A stretch of 45,510 bases of DNA from Bacteroidota bacterium (GTDB lineage: Bacteria > Bacteroidota > Bacteroidia > Bacteroidales > CAIXZF01): NCBI GenBank assembly GCA_022709385.1, contig JAKLIX010000024.1, positions 1 through 45,510 on the forward strand. Reading direction: 5' to 3'. Of this stretch, positions 17,551 through 26,728 are shown one piece after another (positions within the stretch are counted from its first letter, which is position 1; each line of letters opens with the position of its first letter). The translations under genes and the position numbers were made by a program. Below the pieces are notes generated by a model that ran no database searches, had not been told where the DNA came from, and saw only the letters and a list, made by a program, of their open reading frames with translations.

Positions 17551-18773
17551 GACGGAAGATTTTGAAAATGAGCCATCTGATGCTGCGTTTCCAGGCCTTC
17601 GAGATAATTCCTGAGCTGATCCAGTTCACAGACACTACGTTTAAATAAGTCATTACCGGCATCAACCACCTGTGATGGGATTTCAGTGTGAGGGTAATGT
17701 GTGAGCAGAAAGTCCCGCAGGTTGTTTCCGTCGTTTACATTGCCATTCCGGTGTTCGGATTTTAGGTATTGCAGGATGCGCAGTCCGTCAATCTTTCCGT
17801 GACAGGCCCGGATAAAACGTGCTTCATCCGTGTTGTTCTTTCGCAAGGGGGTAAAGATATCCTGTTCCCTGAAGATTTTTTTAAGGAAAGCATCCATGGG
17901 GGTCGGAATGCTTTGATGAAACAGCAGTGGGAAGCGGGAAGCTGTTTCCGCCACCTGATCGAAGAGACGATAATGATAGAGCGGATAAGACGACCAGTCC
18001 CCTGCCCTGCCTTTGATCATGGCCGGACCGGTACCGAAGAAGACCCTGTCGGAGAACCTGGCGGCGGGATACACTTTTTCGGGGCACCAGCGCATCATTT
18101 CACCATGTTTCCGGAGTTTCTGAAGAAAGTAAAAGTCTTCGCCACTAAGCAGGGGCGTAATGCCCCTGATGGCCCTGTATGCACTGATCCTCACCGCCAT
18201 GGCAGAGCCGAGGGCAGTAAAGGCATAGGGACTGCCGATTCGCCAGAGATTCAGGGAGTAGTAGCGCATGTATATTTCATAGTGAAGGATGGCCCGGTCG
18301 GTAGTTTCATCTCCCGTGAGCGGGTGATAATAGGGTACGGCAAGTGCGACGGCCGGTTTCCGGTCCAGGAATGCCTGTGCCACGCTCTCAAAATAGCCGG
18401 GTTTGAAGCGGGTATCTCCGTCAAGGCTCAGGATAATATCCCCTGTACCGGCAACTGCTGCACATGCATCCATGGCCAGTTTTCTGCTCCAGCCCACCCC
18501 GTGCTGCCGGCCTTTCCATCCATTTCCCCTGCCGGAGCGGTCGATCAGGTGCAGTGGCAGCTCCCTGACATGGTGAAGTAAGTCCAGCACTTCCCGGTTA
18601 CTGATACAAATTTCCCTTTTCTGAGGCAGGTCCCACCAGTGATCCGGCTGATTTACGCATACACAAATACGGCTTGCAGGGTATAGCTGTGCTGTGAGGT
18701 CTGCAAGGAGGTTGTGGATACATGCTTTTTCATCCATCAGGGGGATGGCAACGAAGATGCGCGGAAGGGTCAA
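17544..18773 (-). CDS. Family 2 glycosyltransferase
   Basis: A 409-residue GT-A fold transferase. The N-terminus (RIFVAIPLMDE) begins the nucleotide-binding fold, the acidic DGD at 118-120 (ILSLDGDTRF) should hold the metal, and SGEDFYFLQKL (around 220) matches the acceptor-site ED motif. There are no membrane helices. A large insert follows the nucleotide-binding strand. It sits between a DHOD-like gene (20-nt gap) and miaA (7-nt overlap), an arrangement that gives no hint of the sugar transferred. Confidence 0.85.
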   Translation of the reverse strand: MTLPRIFVAIPLMDEKACIHNLLADLTAQLYPASRICVCVNQPDHWWDLPQKREICISNREVLDLLHHVRELPLHLIDRSGRGNGWKGRQHGVGWSRKLAMDACAAVAGTGDIILSLDGDTRFKPGYFESVAQAFLDRKPAVALAVPYYHPLTGDETTDRAILHYEIYMRYYSLNLWRIGSPYAFTALGSAMAVRISAYRAIRGITPLLSGEDFYFLQKLRKHGEMMRWCPEKVYPAARFSDRVFFGTGPAMIKGRAGDWSSYPLYHYRLFDQVAETASRFPLLFHQSIPTPMDAFLKKIFREQDIFTPLRKNNTDEARFIRACHGKIDGLRILQYLKSEHRNGNVNDGNNLRDFLLTHYPHTEIPSQVVDAGNDLFKRSVCELDQLRNYLEGLETQHQMAHFQNLPSC

Positions 18774-18793
18774 GGTATCGGTTATCAGATGGT

Positions 18794-19726
18794 TTATTCG
18801 ATGGACGAGAAGGTTTTCAGGAACTGAAAGCGTTCGTATTCCGCAGGGTTTTCTGTTTTTTTCAAACTCAGTTTACCCATGAAAGCGTTGATATTGTCGA
18901 AGTTGTGTCTTTCCATCCAGGCGGTGAGGCCTTCGAGCAGTTTTTCAGTGTATGAAGGGCCATTTTCATAATAGGCAGAGACAATCTGGACAGCTTTGGC
19001 TCCGGCCAGCAGAAAGCGGACGATACCAGTATAATCGTGGACACCCGTGGAACCTGCCGTATCGCACATGACCCTGTCAGACAGCATGGCCACCCAACGA
19101 AGGGGATGCGCGATCTCATCAGGAGTGCTGAATATTCTTCCGGGAACAACCCTGATTTCCTCAATATCAATATCCGGGGAGTAGAAACGGTTGAACATCA
19201 CCAGGCCGTTAATCCCGGTCCATGACAGTTTCAGTGCCATCTTGGTCATTCCTGAAAAATACGGACTGATCTTCACGGCAAGGGGTATCTTCACCTGTCT
19301 TCTGACTTCGGTAATGATCTCAAAATACAATTTTTCGTTTTCTTCGCTATTCTTCATAGGGTCTGAAGGAGGGACGAACATATTCATTTCCAGTCCGTCA
19401 GCGCCTGCGGAAACGATTTTACGGCTAAATCCCGTCCATTCATGCGGAGAAATACAATTCACGCTTGCAATCACAGGAATATCGAGCCTTTGTTTGGCCG
19501 TTTCGATCAGGCGGAGGTAGTCATCCATCCGGGTTGCAGGATGTGTCACATGCTGTCTGGCTTGCAATGCCATGTCTTCTTCGAAGAGGGACTTGAGCAC
19601 AACAGCCGCAACGCCGTGCCTGGCAAGTTCTATGATGCTTTCAGGCCGTGAGGTCAGACCAGAGCTTCCGGCAATGACAGGATTCCTGAGCCGGATTCCC
19701 ATGAAGGTGGTTGATAGATCAGGCAT
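18794..19726 (-). CDS. Dihydroorotate dehydrogenase-like FMN protein
   Basis: A 310-residue TIM-barrel protein of the class 1 dihydroorotate dehydrogenase superfamily. FMN-site features include GLTSRPES near the N-terminus, VVLKSLF with Lys45, SVNC (88-91) and VKISPYF. The loop that carries the N-x-S/C-P-N type signature in true class 1 enzymes reads NMFVPPSDP, so the catalytic base is not obvious and orotate activity is doubtful. Such DHOD-like proteins are common in Bacteroidota beside a genuine pyrD elsewhere. First gene of the GT2-miaA-TonB receptor run, with a TACTTTTG box at 19787-19794. Confidence 0.8.
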   Translation of the reverse strand: MPDLSTTFMGIRLRNPVIAGSSGLTSRPESIIELARHGVAAVVLKSLFEEDMALQARQHVTHPATRMDDYLRLIETAKQRLDIPVIASVNCISPHEWTGFSRKIVSAGADGLEMNMFVPPSDPMKNSEENEKLYFEIITEVRRQVKIPLAVKISPYFSGMTKMALKLSWTGINGLVMFNRFYSPDIDIEEIRVVPGRIFSTPDEIAHPLRWVAMLSDRVMCDTAGSTGVHDYTGIVRFLLAGAKAVQIVSAYYENGPSYTEKLLEGLTAWMERHNFDNINAFMGKLSLKKTENPAEYERFQFLKTFSSIE

Positions 19727-19786
19727 TTCAGATAATCAGATTGGTATTGTTTCAACAGTCCCCCGGTGAGAGGCGCTGTTCAATGA

Positions 19787-19794
19787 CAAAAGTA
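19787..19794 (-). promoter_or_regulatory. -7 box (TACTTTTG) before the DHOD-like operon
   Basis: Exact TAnnTTTG match on the minus strand, about 60 nt before the start at 19726. Confidence 0.4.
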
Positions 19795-19835
19795 AGCAAT
19801 CGAAGCCTGAAAAGAAAATATTGAAAATGGAAGAC

Positions 19836-20741
19836 TTACAGCCAATCCTCGCTCAGTACTTCACCACGGATGCCGAGGATGATTTTCATGACCGGTATCT
19901 TTCGTCCTGCCTGTTCCATGGCCATTTCAACCAGCTGAAGGAGCCCCCCGCAGCAGGGAACCTCCATCATCAGTACCGTAACAGTGTTCAGCCCGGCATC
20001 CCGGATCATGATTGCCAGCTTTTGAACGTAGCTTTCTTTCCCATGATCCAGTTTCGGACAGGCGATGGCAAGCGATTTTCCCTTCAGGAAACGACCGTGG
20101 AAATTGCCGGCCGTGAATGCCGAACAATCGGAAGCAAGCAGCAGGTCAGATCCCTGCAGGTAGCCTGCCATGGGATTAAGAAGGTGGAGTTGGACGGGCC
20201 ATTGTTGCAGGGCCGAGGGCGTATTTATATCATTAGCCTTTGATAACGATGATGTTACAGCCATTCTATCCTCCCTGAAGTCCATTGCAAGGGAGCCCGG
20301 ACAGCCCCCGCCATGATGATGTGACACATGGACGTGGCCATGTGGCACATGGGCATGATGATGTGCCACATGCGAAGCTTCTTCTTCCCCGGCACTTAGT
20401 TTAATCTGATGTTGTTCGAGAAACTGCAGTGCTTCGTTCAGATAGCCGGTTTCATTGTGATCTCTGAGGTGTTGCAGGTGGGCCATAACCGTGTTGCTGC
20501 CCTGCCCCACAATGCCTTCCATCACTTTCCTTTCGCTATAAGGTTCAGCTTCACGTTCCTCCATGGTGATCGCGCCCTGGGGACAATGTCCGATGCAGGC
20601 ACCCAAGCCGTCACAGAACAAATCACTGACCAGGCGAGCCTTTCCGTCGATCACCTGCAGGGCACCTTCATGACAGTTAGGAATACATAAGCCGCAGCCG
20701 TCACATTTTTCCTCATCAATTCTAATAATTTGTCGAAGCAT
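19836..20741 (-). CDS. 4Fe-4S ferredoxin-type protein with His-rich linker
   Basis: A 301-residue iron-sulfur protein. The N-terminus has a complete cluster motif (Cys13, 16, 19, 23) and a second motif with Cys43, Cys49 and Cys53, where the position of the usual second Cys is Leu46. That pattern is typical of a 3Fe-4S site. A linker (about 124-145) holds roughly a dozen His residues and is a likely metal-binding segment. The C-terminal domain has scattered Cys (LLASDCSAF, ACPKLD, VPCCGGL). The start at 20741 (MLRQIIRIDEEKC) puts the cluster at the N-terminus. It is transcribed in the same direction as the Rrf2 regulator 200 bp upstream, which probably controls it. Likely role: electron transfer or metal/redox handling under anaerobic stress. 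Confidence 0.85.
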   Translation of the reverse strand: MLRQIIRIDEEKCDGCGLCIPNCHEGALQVIDGKARLVSDLFCDGLGACIGHCPQGAITMEEREAEPYSERKVMEGIVGQGSNTVMAHLQHLRDHNETGYLNEALQFLEQHQIKLSAGEEEASHVAHHHAHVPHGHVHVSHHHGGGCPGSLAMDFREDRMAVTSSLSKANDINTPSALQQWPVQLHLLNPMAGYLQGSDLLLASDCSAFTAGNFHGRFLKGKSLAIACPKLDHGKESYVQKLAIMIRDAGLNTVTVLMMEVPCCGGLLQLVEMAMEQAGRKIPVMKIILGIRGEVLSEDWL

Positions 20742-20798
20742 ACTTATTACTATTTCGTTGATTATAAATCTTTTATTTATTATGGTATTTAGGTATTC

Positions 20799-20813
20799 AT
20801 TTGCGCAAATATA
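20799..20813 (-). promoter_or_regulatory. Palindrome plus -7 box before the ferredoxin gene
   Basis: A 12-bp perfect palindrome (atttgcgcaaat, 20799-20810) overlaps a TATATTTG box on the minus strand (20806-20813), about 65 nt upstream of the ferredoxin start. A regulator binding here would block RNA polymerase. The surrounding 200 bp are A+T-rich and hold no gene. Confidence 0.4.
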
Positions 20814-20942
20814 GCATAAATTTCTTTCCGCTCTCCTGAGGACTTTCCTTTTCTCAATAAAATAAGCAGAAGGGTTATGACGGCAAATAAGAAGTTCACC
20901 AGGCACCTGCACTGGATTGAGGGCATCCGTTAAAGCAGTGTG

Positions 20943-21350
20943 CTATTCTTCCCAGGCGTAATCGGCCAGTGTATTCCTTTCAAGGTAATCGATGATCTCG
21001 CGGGTAACGTCAGCGATCAGGTTTCCCATCAGGCATTTGGTAAAGGGGCAGATCGGATTATCCATCGGGCATTTTTCGATGGTAATGGCCCCGTCGATGG
21101 ACTCAAAGATTTGCAGCAGGGTAATTTGTTGTGCAGGGCGTTTCAGGTGAAAACCTCCGTTCGGACCCCGGCTGGATATGAGGAAATTATCTTTTACAAG
21201 GCGTTGCATGACTTTAGCCACATGATGGCGGGATGCACCGGTGGACGCGGCAAGCTGCAGCACATTCACCGATTCGGCTGCCCTGGCAATCAGTACCATG
21301 CTGTGTATCCCAATGGACACTGCTTCGGAAAAGTTGACAATCCTGGCCAA
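20943..21350 (-). CDS. Rrf2-family transcriptional regulator
   Basis: A 135-residue winged-helix regulator. The wing motif RGPNGGF (61-67) and recognition helix region (ASRHHVAKVMQRL) are typical of Rrf2. Three cysteines, Cys94, Cys101 and Cys106, are spaced as in the IscR/NsrR iron-sulfur-sensing members, so it probably senses Fe-S cluster, nitric oxide or redox state. The start at 21350 (MARIVNFSEA) matches the usual N-terminus. It is divergent from rnz. Two strong palindromes in the intergenic region are candidate operators, and the ferredoxin gene downstream is the obvious target. Confidence 0.9.
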   Translation of the reverse strand: MARIVNFSEAVSIGIHSMVLIARAAESVNVLQLAASTGASRHHVAKVMQRLVKDNFLISSRGPNGGFHLKRPAQQITLLQIFESIDGAITIEKCPMDNPICPFTKCLMGNLIADVTREIIDYLERNTLADYAWEE

Positions 21351-21409
21351 GCGGAAAAATTTCGGCTAATTTATAAACTAAAAACCTCAATTGAGTAACA
21401 GAATGCTTA

Positions 21410-21426
21410 TTTATACGCCGTATAAA
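21410..21426. promoter_or_regulatory. 17-bp perfect palindrome, candidate Rrf2 operator
   Basis: tttatacg-c-cgtataaa has two perfect 8-bp arms and lies 60 bp upstream of the Rrf2 start, where autoregulatory sites are normally found. Confidence 0.5.
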
Positions 21427-21480
21427 TTGGATGTGCATATTCCTAAATAATAGCATTATACAGCAGCTTATGTTATTTTT

Positions 21481-21502
21481 AAAATGCTATCAATAGCATT
21501 TT
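21481..21502. promoter_or_regulatory. 22-bp AATGCTAT/ATAGCATT palindrome
   Basis: aaaatgctat-ca-atagcatttt is perfect over 10-bp arms. A further half-site, aatagcatta, occurs around 21448-21457. The sequence lies between divergent rrf2 and rnz, so it is more likely an operator than a terminator. Its A+T-rich ATG...CAT form recalls NsrR-type sites of the Rrf2 family. Confidence 0.45.
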
Positions 21503-21618
21503 TAGCAGCCAGGCAGCGCGGAATTCTCTTCGCGTGCAGCTCAGCCTCCCATGAGGTTGACTCCGCCTATCAATGATGCCGTTTGATGAGTGGACCCTCA
21601 GACAGAGAGATAATCCTT

Positions 21619-21626
21619 TACCTTTG
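21619..21626 (+). promoter_or_regulatory. -7 box (TACCTTTG) next to the rnz start
   Basis: Exact TAnnTTTG match with only seven bases between its last G and the preferred GTG start at 21634. The transcript would have almost no leader. Confidence 0.4.
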
Positions 21627-21633
21627 CCTTCCC

Positions 21634-22551
21634 GTGTCATTCAAACTCACCATCCTTGGCAGCAGTTCTGCCACTCCGACCAGTGAGCGTTTTTTCAGTG
21701 CCCAGATACTGGATAACGGTCATCAGTATTTCCTGATTGATTGTGCCGAAGGAACCCAGATTCAGATGAGAAGACTGAAAATTCGTTTTCAAAAGGTCAA
21801 TCATATCCTGATCAGCCACCTGCACGGGGATCATTTTTTCGGTTTGCCCGGGCTGCTGACCACCTTTCATTTGCTTGGGCGCGACCAGGTCCTGCATCTG
21901 TACGCTCCTGCAGCCTTACAAAGCGTTCTTGAACAGTTGTTTACCATTTCGGCGACCCGGCTTGTTTATCCGCTGGAATTTCATGCCGTTGACCCCCTGG
22001 TACAGGCTGTAATTTATGAGGACAAACATCTTACCATTGAAAGCATTCCTCTTGAACACCGTATTCCAACCAGCGGATTTCTGTTTCGTGAGAAGGCGGG
22101 ACTTCGCAAGATCAGCAAGCAGGCAATTGAGGGCCTGGACATTCCCTACACCGAGTTTTCAAAGCTTCAGCACGGGCATGACCTGGAACTTCCGGATGGT
22201 ATTGTTTTAAAAAACAGCCAGGTGACACTTGATCCCCAGCCCCCGCTCAGTTATGCTTATTGTTCAGATACGGCATACCATGAACCTCTTGCCGACATGG
22301 TGAAAGGGGTTGATCATCTTTTTCACGAGGCGACTTTTCTGGAGGAAGATGTGTCACTTGCAAGGGAGAAGTACCATTCAACAGCCAGAGATGCTGCCCT
22401 GATCGCAAAAAAGGCAGAGGTAAAGCATTTGTGGCTCGGGCACTTCTCCGCACGGTATAAAACGCTTGAAATGATGCTTGAAGAAGCCTGTCCGGTCTTT
22501 GAGAACACCCGGCTGGCCGAAGAAGGAAATACTTATTTACTGACATCCTGA
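21634..22551 (+). CDS. rnz: Ribonuclease Z (tRNA 3' processing)
   Basis: Metallo-beta-lactamase-fold endonuclease that trims tRNA 3' ends. Numbered from the GTG at 21634, the zinc motif is HLHGDH (62-67), preceded by the DCAEGTQ motif (36-42). A later FHEATF and a LGHFSARY region near the C-terminus supply further ligands. I prefer this GTG (MSFKLTILGSSSATP, 305 aa) to an ATG at 21583, because the family starts just before the first strand and a promoter box lies between the two. It matters here because tRNA genes with unusual downstream repeats occur at the right end. Stop and next start overlap (TGATG). Confidence 0.9.
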   Translation: MSFKLTILGSSSATPTSERFFSAQILDNGHQYFLIDCAEGTQIQMRRLKIRFQKVNHILISHLHGDHFFGLPGLLTTFHLLGRDQVLHLYAPAALQSVLEQLFTISATRLVYPLEFHAVDPLVQAVIYEDKHLTIESIPLEHRIPTSGFLFREKAGLRKISKQAIEGLDIPYTEFSKLQHGHDLELPDGIVLKNSQVTLDPQPPLSYAYCSDTAYHEPLADMVKGVDHLFHEATFLEEDVSLAREKYHSTARDAALIAKKAEVKHLWLGHFSARYKTLEMMLEEACPVFENTRLAEEGNTYLLTS

Positions 22552-23402
22552 TGATATTACTGGCAGACAGCGGCAGCAGCAAAACAGACTGGTACCTGAT
22601 CCGGAAAGACCAGCCCGGGATCAGTCTCCGGTCGGAAGGTCTCAATCCTTACTTCGTTTCTGCGGAGAAAGCAGATCAAATCATACAGAAGGAAGTTGTT
22701 CCTTTTGTTTTTCCTGATAAGATCAACACAATCGTATTTTATGGTGCGGGTTGTTCCAGGAATACCAAGCGGGATCTGATCTCGGATGTGCTGAAGGAAA
22801 ATTTCCCGCGGGCAGATATCGACGTATTTACCGACCTGCTGGGAACTGCCAGAGCCCTTTACGGTGCAGAAGCGGGAATAGCCGGGATACTCGGCACCGG
22901 GTCCAACCTTTGTTATTATAATGGGAAAGGAATTTCTGACAGTATTCCTTCGCTTGGGTATCTGCTTGGTGATGAAGGAAGTGGCGCTTCACTCGGCTTT
23001 TCGCTTCTGAGGGCTTTTCTCCGGCAGGAATTGCCTGAGACCATCAGCAGGGATTTCACCCGCAGGTACGGACTTGAAAAAGAACAAATCCTTGATGCCA
23101 TGTATCATCAGCCTGATCCAAACCGCCGGGCTGCAGCATTCACTGTCTTCCTTAAAGAAAAACTTGATGACAATTACATCAGGGAAATGATTTTAAACCA
23201 TTTCAGGTATTTCGTACATAAGGATTTAAAACCACTTGCAATAAGGAACGGACTCACAAGTGCCTCCTTCACAGGTTCCGTGGCCTTTCATTTCGAGCAA
23301 CTTCTGAAGGAAGCAGCTACAGAATACGGAATTCATATCCAAAGGGTTGAAGCCAGCCCGATCCACGGGCTCGTGGGCTTCCACACCCCGCTCAACTGGT
23401 AA
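22551..23402 (+). CDS. BadF/BadG-type ATPase, probable N-acetylglucosamine kinase
   Basis: A 283-residue ASKHA-fold protein. The N-terminal phosphate-1 motif is DSGSSKTDW (6-14), ILGTGSNLCYY is the phosphate-2 region and LGDEGSGASLG the characteristic family loop. Bacteroidota homologues are usually annotated as N-acetylglucosamine or glucosamine kinases. Its ATG overlaps the rnz stop by one base, so the two are translationally coupled, although their functions seem unrelated. It converges with the M4 peptidase gene, leaving only 16 bp between them. Confidence 0.85.
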   Translation: MILLADSGSSKTDWYLIRKDQPGISLRSEGLNPYFVSAEKADQIIQKEVVPFVFPDKINTIVFYGAGCSRNTKRDLISDVLKENFPRADIDVFTDLLGTARALYGAEAGIAGILGTGSNLCYYNGKGISDSIPSLGYLLGDEGSGASLGFSLLRAFLRQELPETISRDFTRRYGLEKEQILDAMYHQPDPNRRAAAFTVFLKEKLDDNYIREMILNHFRYFVHKDLKPLAIRNGLTSASFTGSVAFHFEQLLKEAATEYGIHIQRVEASPIHGLVGFHTPLNW

Positions 23403-23418
23403 GGCTCAGCAAAGGAAA

Positions 23419-26400
23419 CTAGAAAACAACAAACCTTTTCGTTATCCTTCCCTGGCTGTGCCTGATATCGAGGGTGTAAACACCTGCTTTCAGGCTGCTC
23501 ACATCCAGCAGCACCGATGCACCGGCCTGCACATCACCAACATACACAGGTAAATCTTGTTTTCCCAGCATATCGGTGACGGAATAACTCAGTTGGTACA
23601 TGGATGTACCTGTAAAGTTCAGTTTCAGCATATCACGAGCAGGAACTGGACTGAGAATGATGCCGGAAGGAAGCAGGTCAGTTGTTAAACCGGTAGCCAG
23701 CACGTTCACGCTCTGGGCCACACTGTTCGACCCGCAGGAATTGGTAACCTGCAGGATCACATTGTAAAGACCGGGAGCCGCATATTGGTGAAGCGGATTT
23801 TCTTCCGTGGAGGTGTTTCCGTCACCGAAATCCCAATCATACTCATTGCCATCTACCGAAGTATTCTGAAACTGCACCAAGAATGGGAAAGCACTGTAGG
23901 TAAATGAAGCATCAGGGTTGCCGTAGTTGATGAAGGCTGACACTTTCAGGCGCTCGCTGGTACAGGGCTGTTTCTCCACTTCCCAGTCGTAGTAGAAGTA
24001 ATAGTAGCCGGTGGGGTTGGTCCCTGCACTGCTTTCGAGGATGACGGCCATATTACCGATGTTATAGGGATAGGCACAACCACCGTTGTTCCGGTACAGG
24101 CCCGGATTGGAGGGTCCGGCCAGCTGAAAACCGTTCCCGACAGGCACTTCAAAGTTCAGATCAATTCTGCTCTCGCCGGCAACAATATTGATATTCTTGC
24201 TGATCAGCACCGTACCTGAACTGTTTCTCAGAGACACCACCCGTACGCCGGCATTCTGGGCATAGACTTTCACCGATTTGATGACAATTGGCTCCAATGC
24301 ATTGAATATCAGGTAATGTACGGCATTGTTGGTGAAATAAGATCCACCACCGGTATTATTTGGTTTCCCACCGAAGACCTCAGGGGTATACACCTGGTTC
24401 TCAACGTAGTAATGTTCAGTTTGTGATAATACCGGGGTTGTGTAGCTGGTTCCCGTGAAAAAGGCCGTTCCCCCTGTAGGTGTGGTAAACCATCTGACCG
24501 AATCCGGGGCGATGGCAGTCAGGGTGAGTGAAGCAGCTCCGCCGCAATTTGAAGCAGAAGTGACGATCGGACTGTCGGGTGCATCAATCACAATGAAATC
24601 CGTTTTCACTTCTGTATCGGCTCCGCAGGGTCCGCCATCCACGCTGAGTGTTACCGTATAAACTCCTTCACCGGTATAATTATGGGTGGGGGCAAAAAGG
24701 GTACTTGTCGTGCCATCTCCAAAATTCCACAGATAGTTGATTCCGTTGTTGGAAGTATTGGTGAAGGCGACTGTTGCCGGCAGAGAGCAGAAGGTGGTAG
24801 TGACCGCATCAAAAACGGCTGAGACAGTAGGATCATAGGGATCACCCACTCCGATGGCATAGAAAGCATTGGTAACAGCTTCCACTTCAGGGGAACAGCC
24901 ACCGTAAAGGTCGGTAGTGGAAAGGATAGAATAAAATCTGGCATCCTCGTACTGGGATCCCGGAACCAGATAATTCACCAGCGTTCTGTATGAGATGGCG
25001 GCTGCCTTCTCGATCGTAATTCCGGTAATATTATAGGCATCTCCATTGTCGTTGACACCGGATCCGCCCACCGAACACAGGTAGAACCAATAGTTCAGCA
25101 CATTGCTGTTGGTATGCACGCCGCCATTATCCCCGCTTCCGGTGTACCAATTGTTCCCGAGATAAGTATCAGGATCGCCCATGGCATTGGGATTGGCCAG
25201 ATTACGAAGCGCCGAACCAATATCTTCCCCCATCAGCCAGTTCGCGGAGGCCGGTTTGGCGTAAAACTCCACAGCTGTGCCGAAAATATCGGAATAAGCT
25301 TCATTCAGGGCGCCTGATTCATAGGAATAAATCAGGGAGGCAGTGAACTCAGTAAGTCCGTGGGTAATTTCATGAGCACAGATATCCACGGCGGTCAGAG
25401 GCGACCAGTTACCGTCACCATCGCCATATGTCATGCGCGTTCCATCCCAGAAAGCGTTGGCATAGCCCTGGTCGTAATGGACATAGCTGAGCAGTTTAAA
25501 TCCCTGGTCATCGATGCTATTCCTGTTGTGATTGATCCAGTAATAATCGTAGGTCATTTCCGTGGCCCAGTGGGCATCGCCGGCCACCTCGTCGAACTGG
25601 GCGTTGAAATTATCCCAGTAATTATCAGTATCGGTAAAATCAACGGCATTGCCATAGCTTGTGCCTTCCTGCATATTATAGGTTTCTATGCCATTACCCC
25701 TTCCGGCTTCCCTCAGGCGGTATATTCCTTCGAAACTGTCGCTGACAATTTCCTGGGTACCCGAGTACTTGGTTACGGCGGTTCCCGGTGCATCAGAAAC
25801 ATGGATCCGGTCATGCGTAAAAAGAAGCTGCCCTGTTTCTGCGTCGATAAAGAGTTCCGCTTTTTTCAGCGGCTTGTCTGCGTATATCTCGAATACCCAT
25901 GCGTAGCGGTGAACAAGGCTTTCTCCCGTCCTGTCAGGGAAAAGCACCAATTTGCCAGAGGGGTAATACGTTGCCTGCTGATCCGATTTGATATATTTCA
26001 GCAGGGCCTCCTCTTCCGGCATCTCCCATTTGTACCTTTCGGCCGGAAAGAGTGCGAGTGCTGTTTCTCTTGCCACGGCCTCATCCATCGAAGCCTGGTT
26101 TCCGATCACGAGCTTACGGTAAAAAGTCCCGTTCATGGAATGAACCAGGCCATCTTTCACATGTACCACTACATCTGCATCATAAACCGGCACGGAACCG
26201 AATTGCATTTTATAACGCAGGTGCTGCTGATCGGCACCGTCACGCTGTACCCTGACAAGTTGAAAACTCATGTTCTCGTCAAGGTCAAGCGCCTTATTCA
26301 CAATGGATTCCAATTTATCAACCACAAAATATGCATCAGGTTGTAAACGGATAAAATCCGGCATTGACTGCTGGTTTTTAACCCTGACCATGTCGGCCCC

Positions 26401-26499
26401 GGGATAAAATTTCTGGGCATCGCTGCCCTTAAATACCTGTGCATGAGATGCATATAAGAAAAGCATCCCTGCAGCGAACAGGAAAAAACGGTTTTTCAT
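23419..26499 (-). CDS. Secreted M4 (thermolysin-like) metallopeptidase with PKD repeats and T9SS signal
   Basis: A 1026-residue extracellular protease. Order: signal peptide (1-20), FTP/PepSY-type propeptide (about 40-230), M4 catalytic domain (about 240-555), PKD domain (about 560-655), a beta-sandwich region, a second PKD domain (about 870-950), and a C-terminal type A T9SS sorting domain ending in KRFVVF. Zinc site: HEITH (His376, Glu377, His380) with Glu400 in NEAYSD; His462 in GVHTNS is the likely transition-state His. The set is complete, so an active enzyme is expected. The start at 26499 places the signal peptide first. A near-match -7 box (TACTTTTA, 26532-26539 minus) lies upstream. 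Confidence 0.93.
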   Translation of the reverse strand: MKNRFFLFAAGMLFLYASHAQVFKGSDAQKFYPGADMVRVKNQQSMPDFIRLQPDAYFVVDKLESIVNKALDLDENMSFQLVRVQRDGADQQHLRYKMQFGSVPVYDADVVVHVKDGLVHSMNGTFYRKLVIGNQASMDEAVARETALALFPAERYKWEMPEEEALLKYIKSDQQATYYPSGKLVLFPDRTGESLVHRYAWVFEIYADKPLKKAELFIDAETGQLLFTHDRIHVSDAPGTAVTKYSGTQEIVSDSFEGIYRLREAGRGNGIETYNMQEGTSYGNAVDFTDTDNYWDNFNAQFDEVAGDAHWATEMTYDYYWINHNRNSIDDQGFKLLSYVHYDQGYANAFWDGTRMTYGDGDGNWSPLTAVDICAHEITHGLTEFTASLIYSYESGALNEAYSDIFGTAVEFYAKPASANWLMGEDIGSALRNLANPNAMGDPDTYLGNNWYTGSGDNGGVHTNSNVLNYWFYLCSVGGSGVNDNGDAYNITGITIEKAAAISYRTLVNYLVPGSQYEDARFYSILSTTDLYGGCSPEVEAVTNAFYAIGVGDPYDPTVSAVFDAVTTTFCSLPATVAFTNTSNNGINYLWNFGDGTTSTLFAPTHNYTGEGVYTVTLSVDGGPCGADTEVKTDFIVIDAPDSPIVTSASNCGGAASLTLTAIAPDSVRWFTTPTGGTAFFTGTSYTTPVLSQTEHYYVENQVYTPEVFGGKPNNTGGGSYFTNNAVHYLIFNALEPIVIKSVKVYAQNAGVRVVSLRNSSGTVLISKNINIVAGESRIDLNFEVPVGNGFQLAGPSNPGLYRNNGGCAYPYNIGNMAVILESSAGTNPTGYYYFYYDWEVEKQPCTSERLKVSAFINYGNPDASFTYSAFPFLVQFQNTSVDGNEYDWDFGDGNTSTEENPLHQYAAPGLYNVILQVTNSCGSNSVAQSVNVLATGLTTDLLPSGIILSPVPARDMLKLNFTGTSMYQLSYSVTDMLGKQDLPVYVGDVQAGASVLLDVSSLKAGVYTLDIRHSQGRITKRFVVF

Positions 26500-26701
26500 T
26501 GGGTTTAGAATTGGGCTTAACAATCGGGGTATAAAAGTATGAAATTTATCGATATTGATTTAAACTTAAATAACAATTTTTCAAAGCGCTGGTTCAATCT
26601 GAACTGGCATTCCATTCAGACCGTCATCAGGATCAGGGGTTGCCTTCACAAACCATCATACGCATCTCTTTTATCAGGGTTTACCATTACATGAAAATGA
26701 T

Positions 26702-26709
26702 TAGATTTG
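26702..26709 (+). promoter_or_regulatory. -7 box (TAGATTTG) before the papain-like T9SS gene
   Basis: Exact TAnnTTTG match 19 nt before the ATG at 26729. The 230-bp region between the divergent peptidase genes is A+T-rich and holds no other feature I can support. Confidence 0.4.
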
Positions 26710-26728
26710 TAGCTCAAACCGAACAATC

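Noticed and set aside
25360..26346. Long open frame on the strand opposite the M4 peptidase (328 codons)
   Set aside because: Shadow of the real gene: the opposite frame has complete catalytic motifs and domain structure, while this frame has none. The same holds for the opposite-strand frames at 10218-11051 and 26954-27784.
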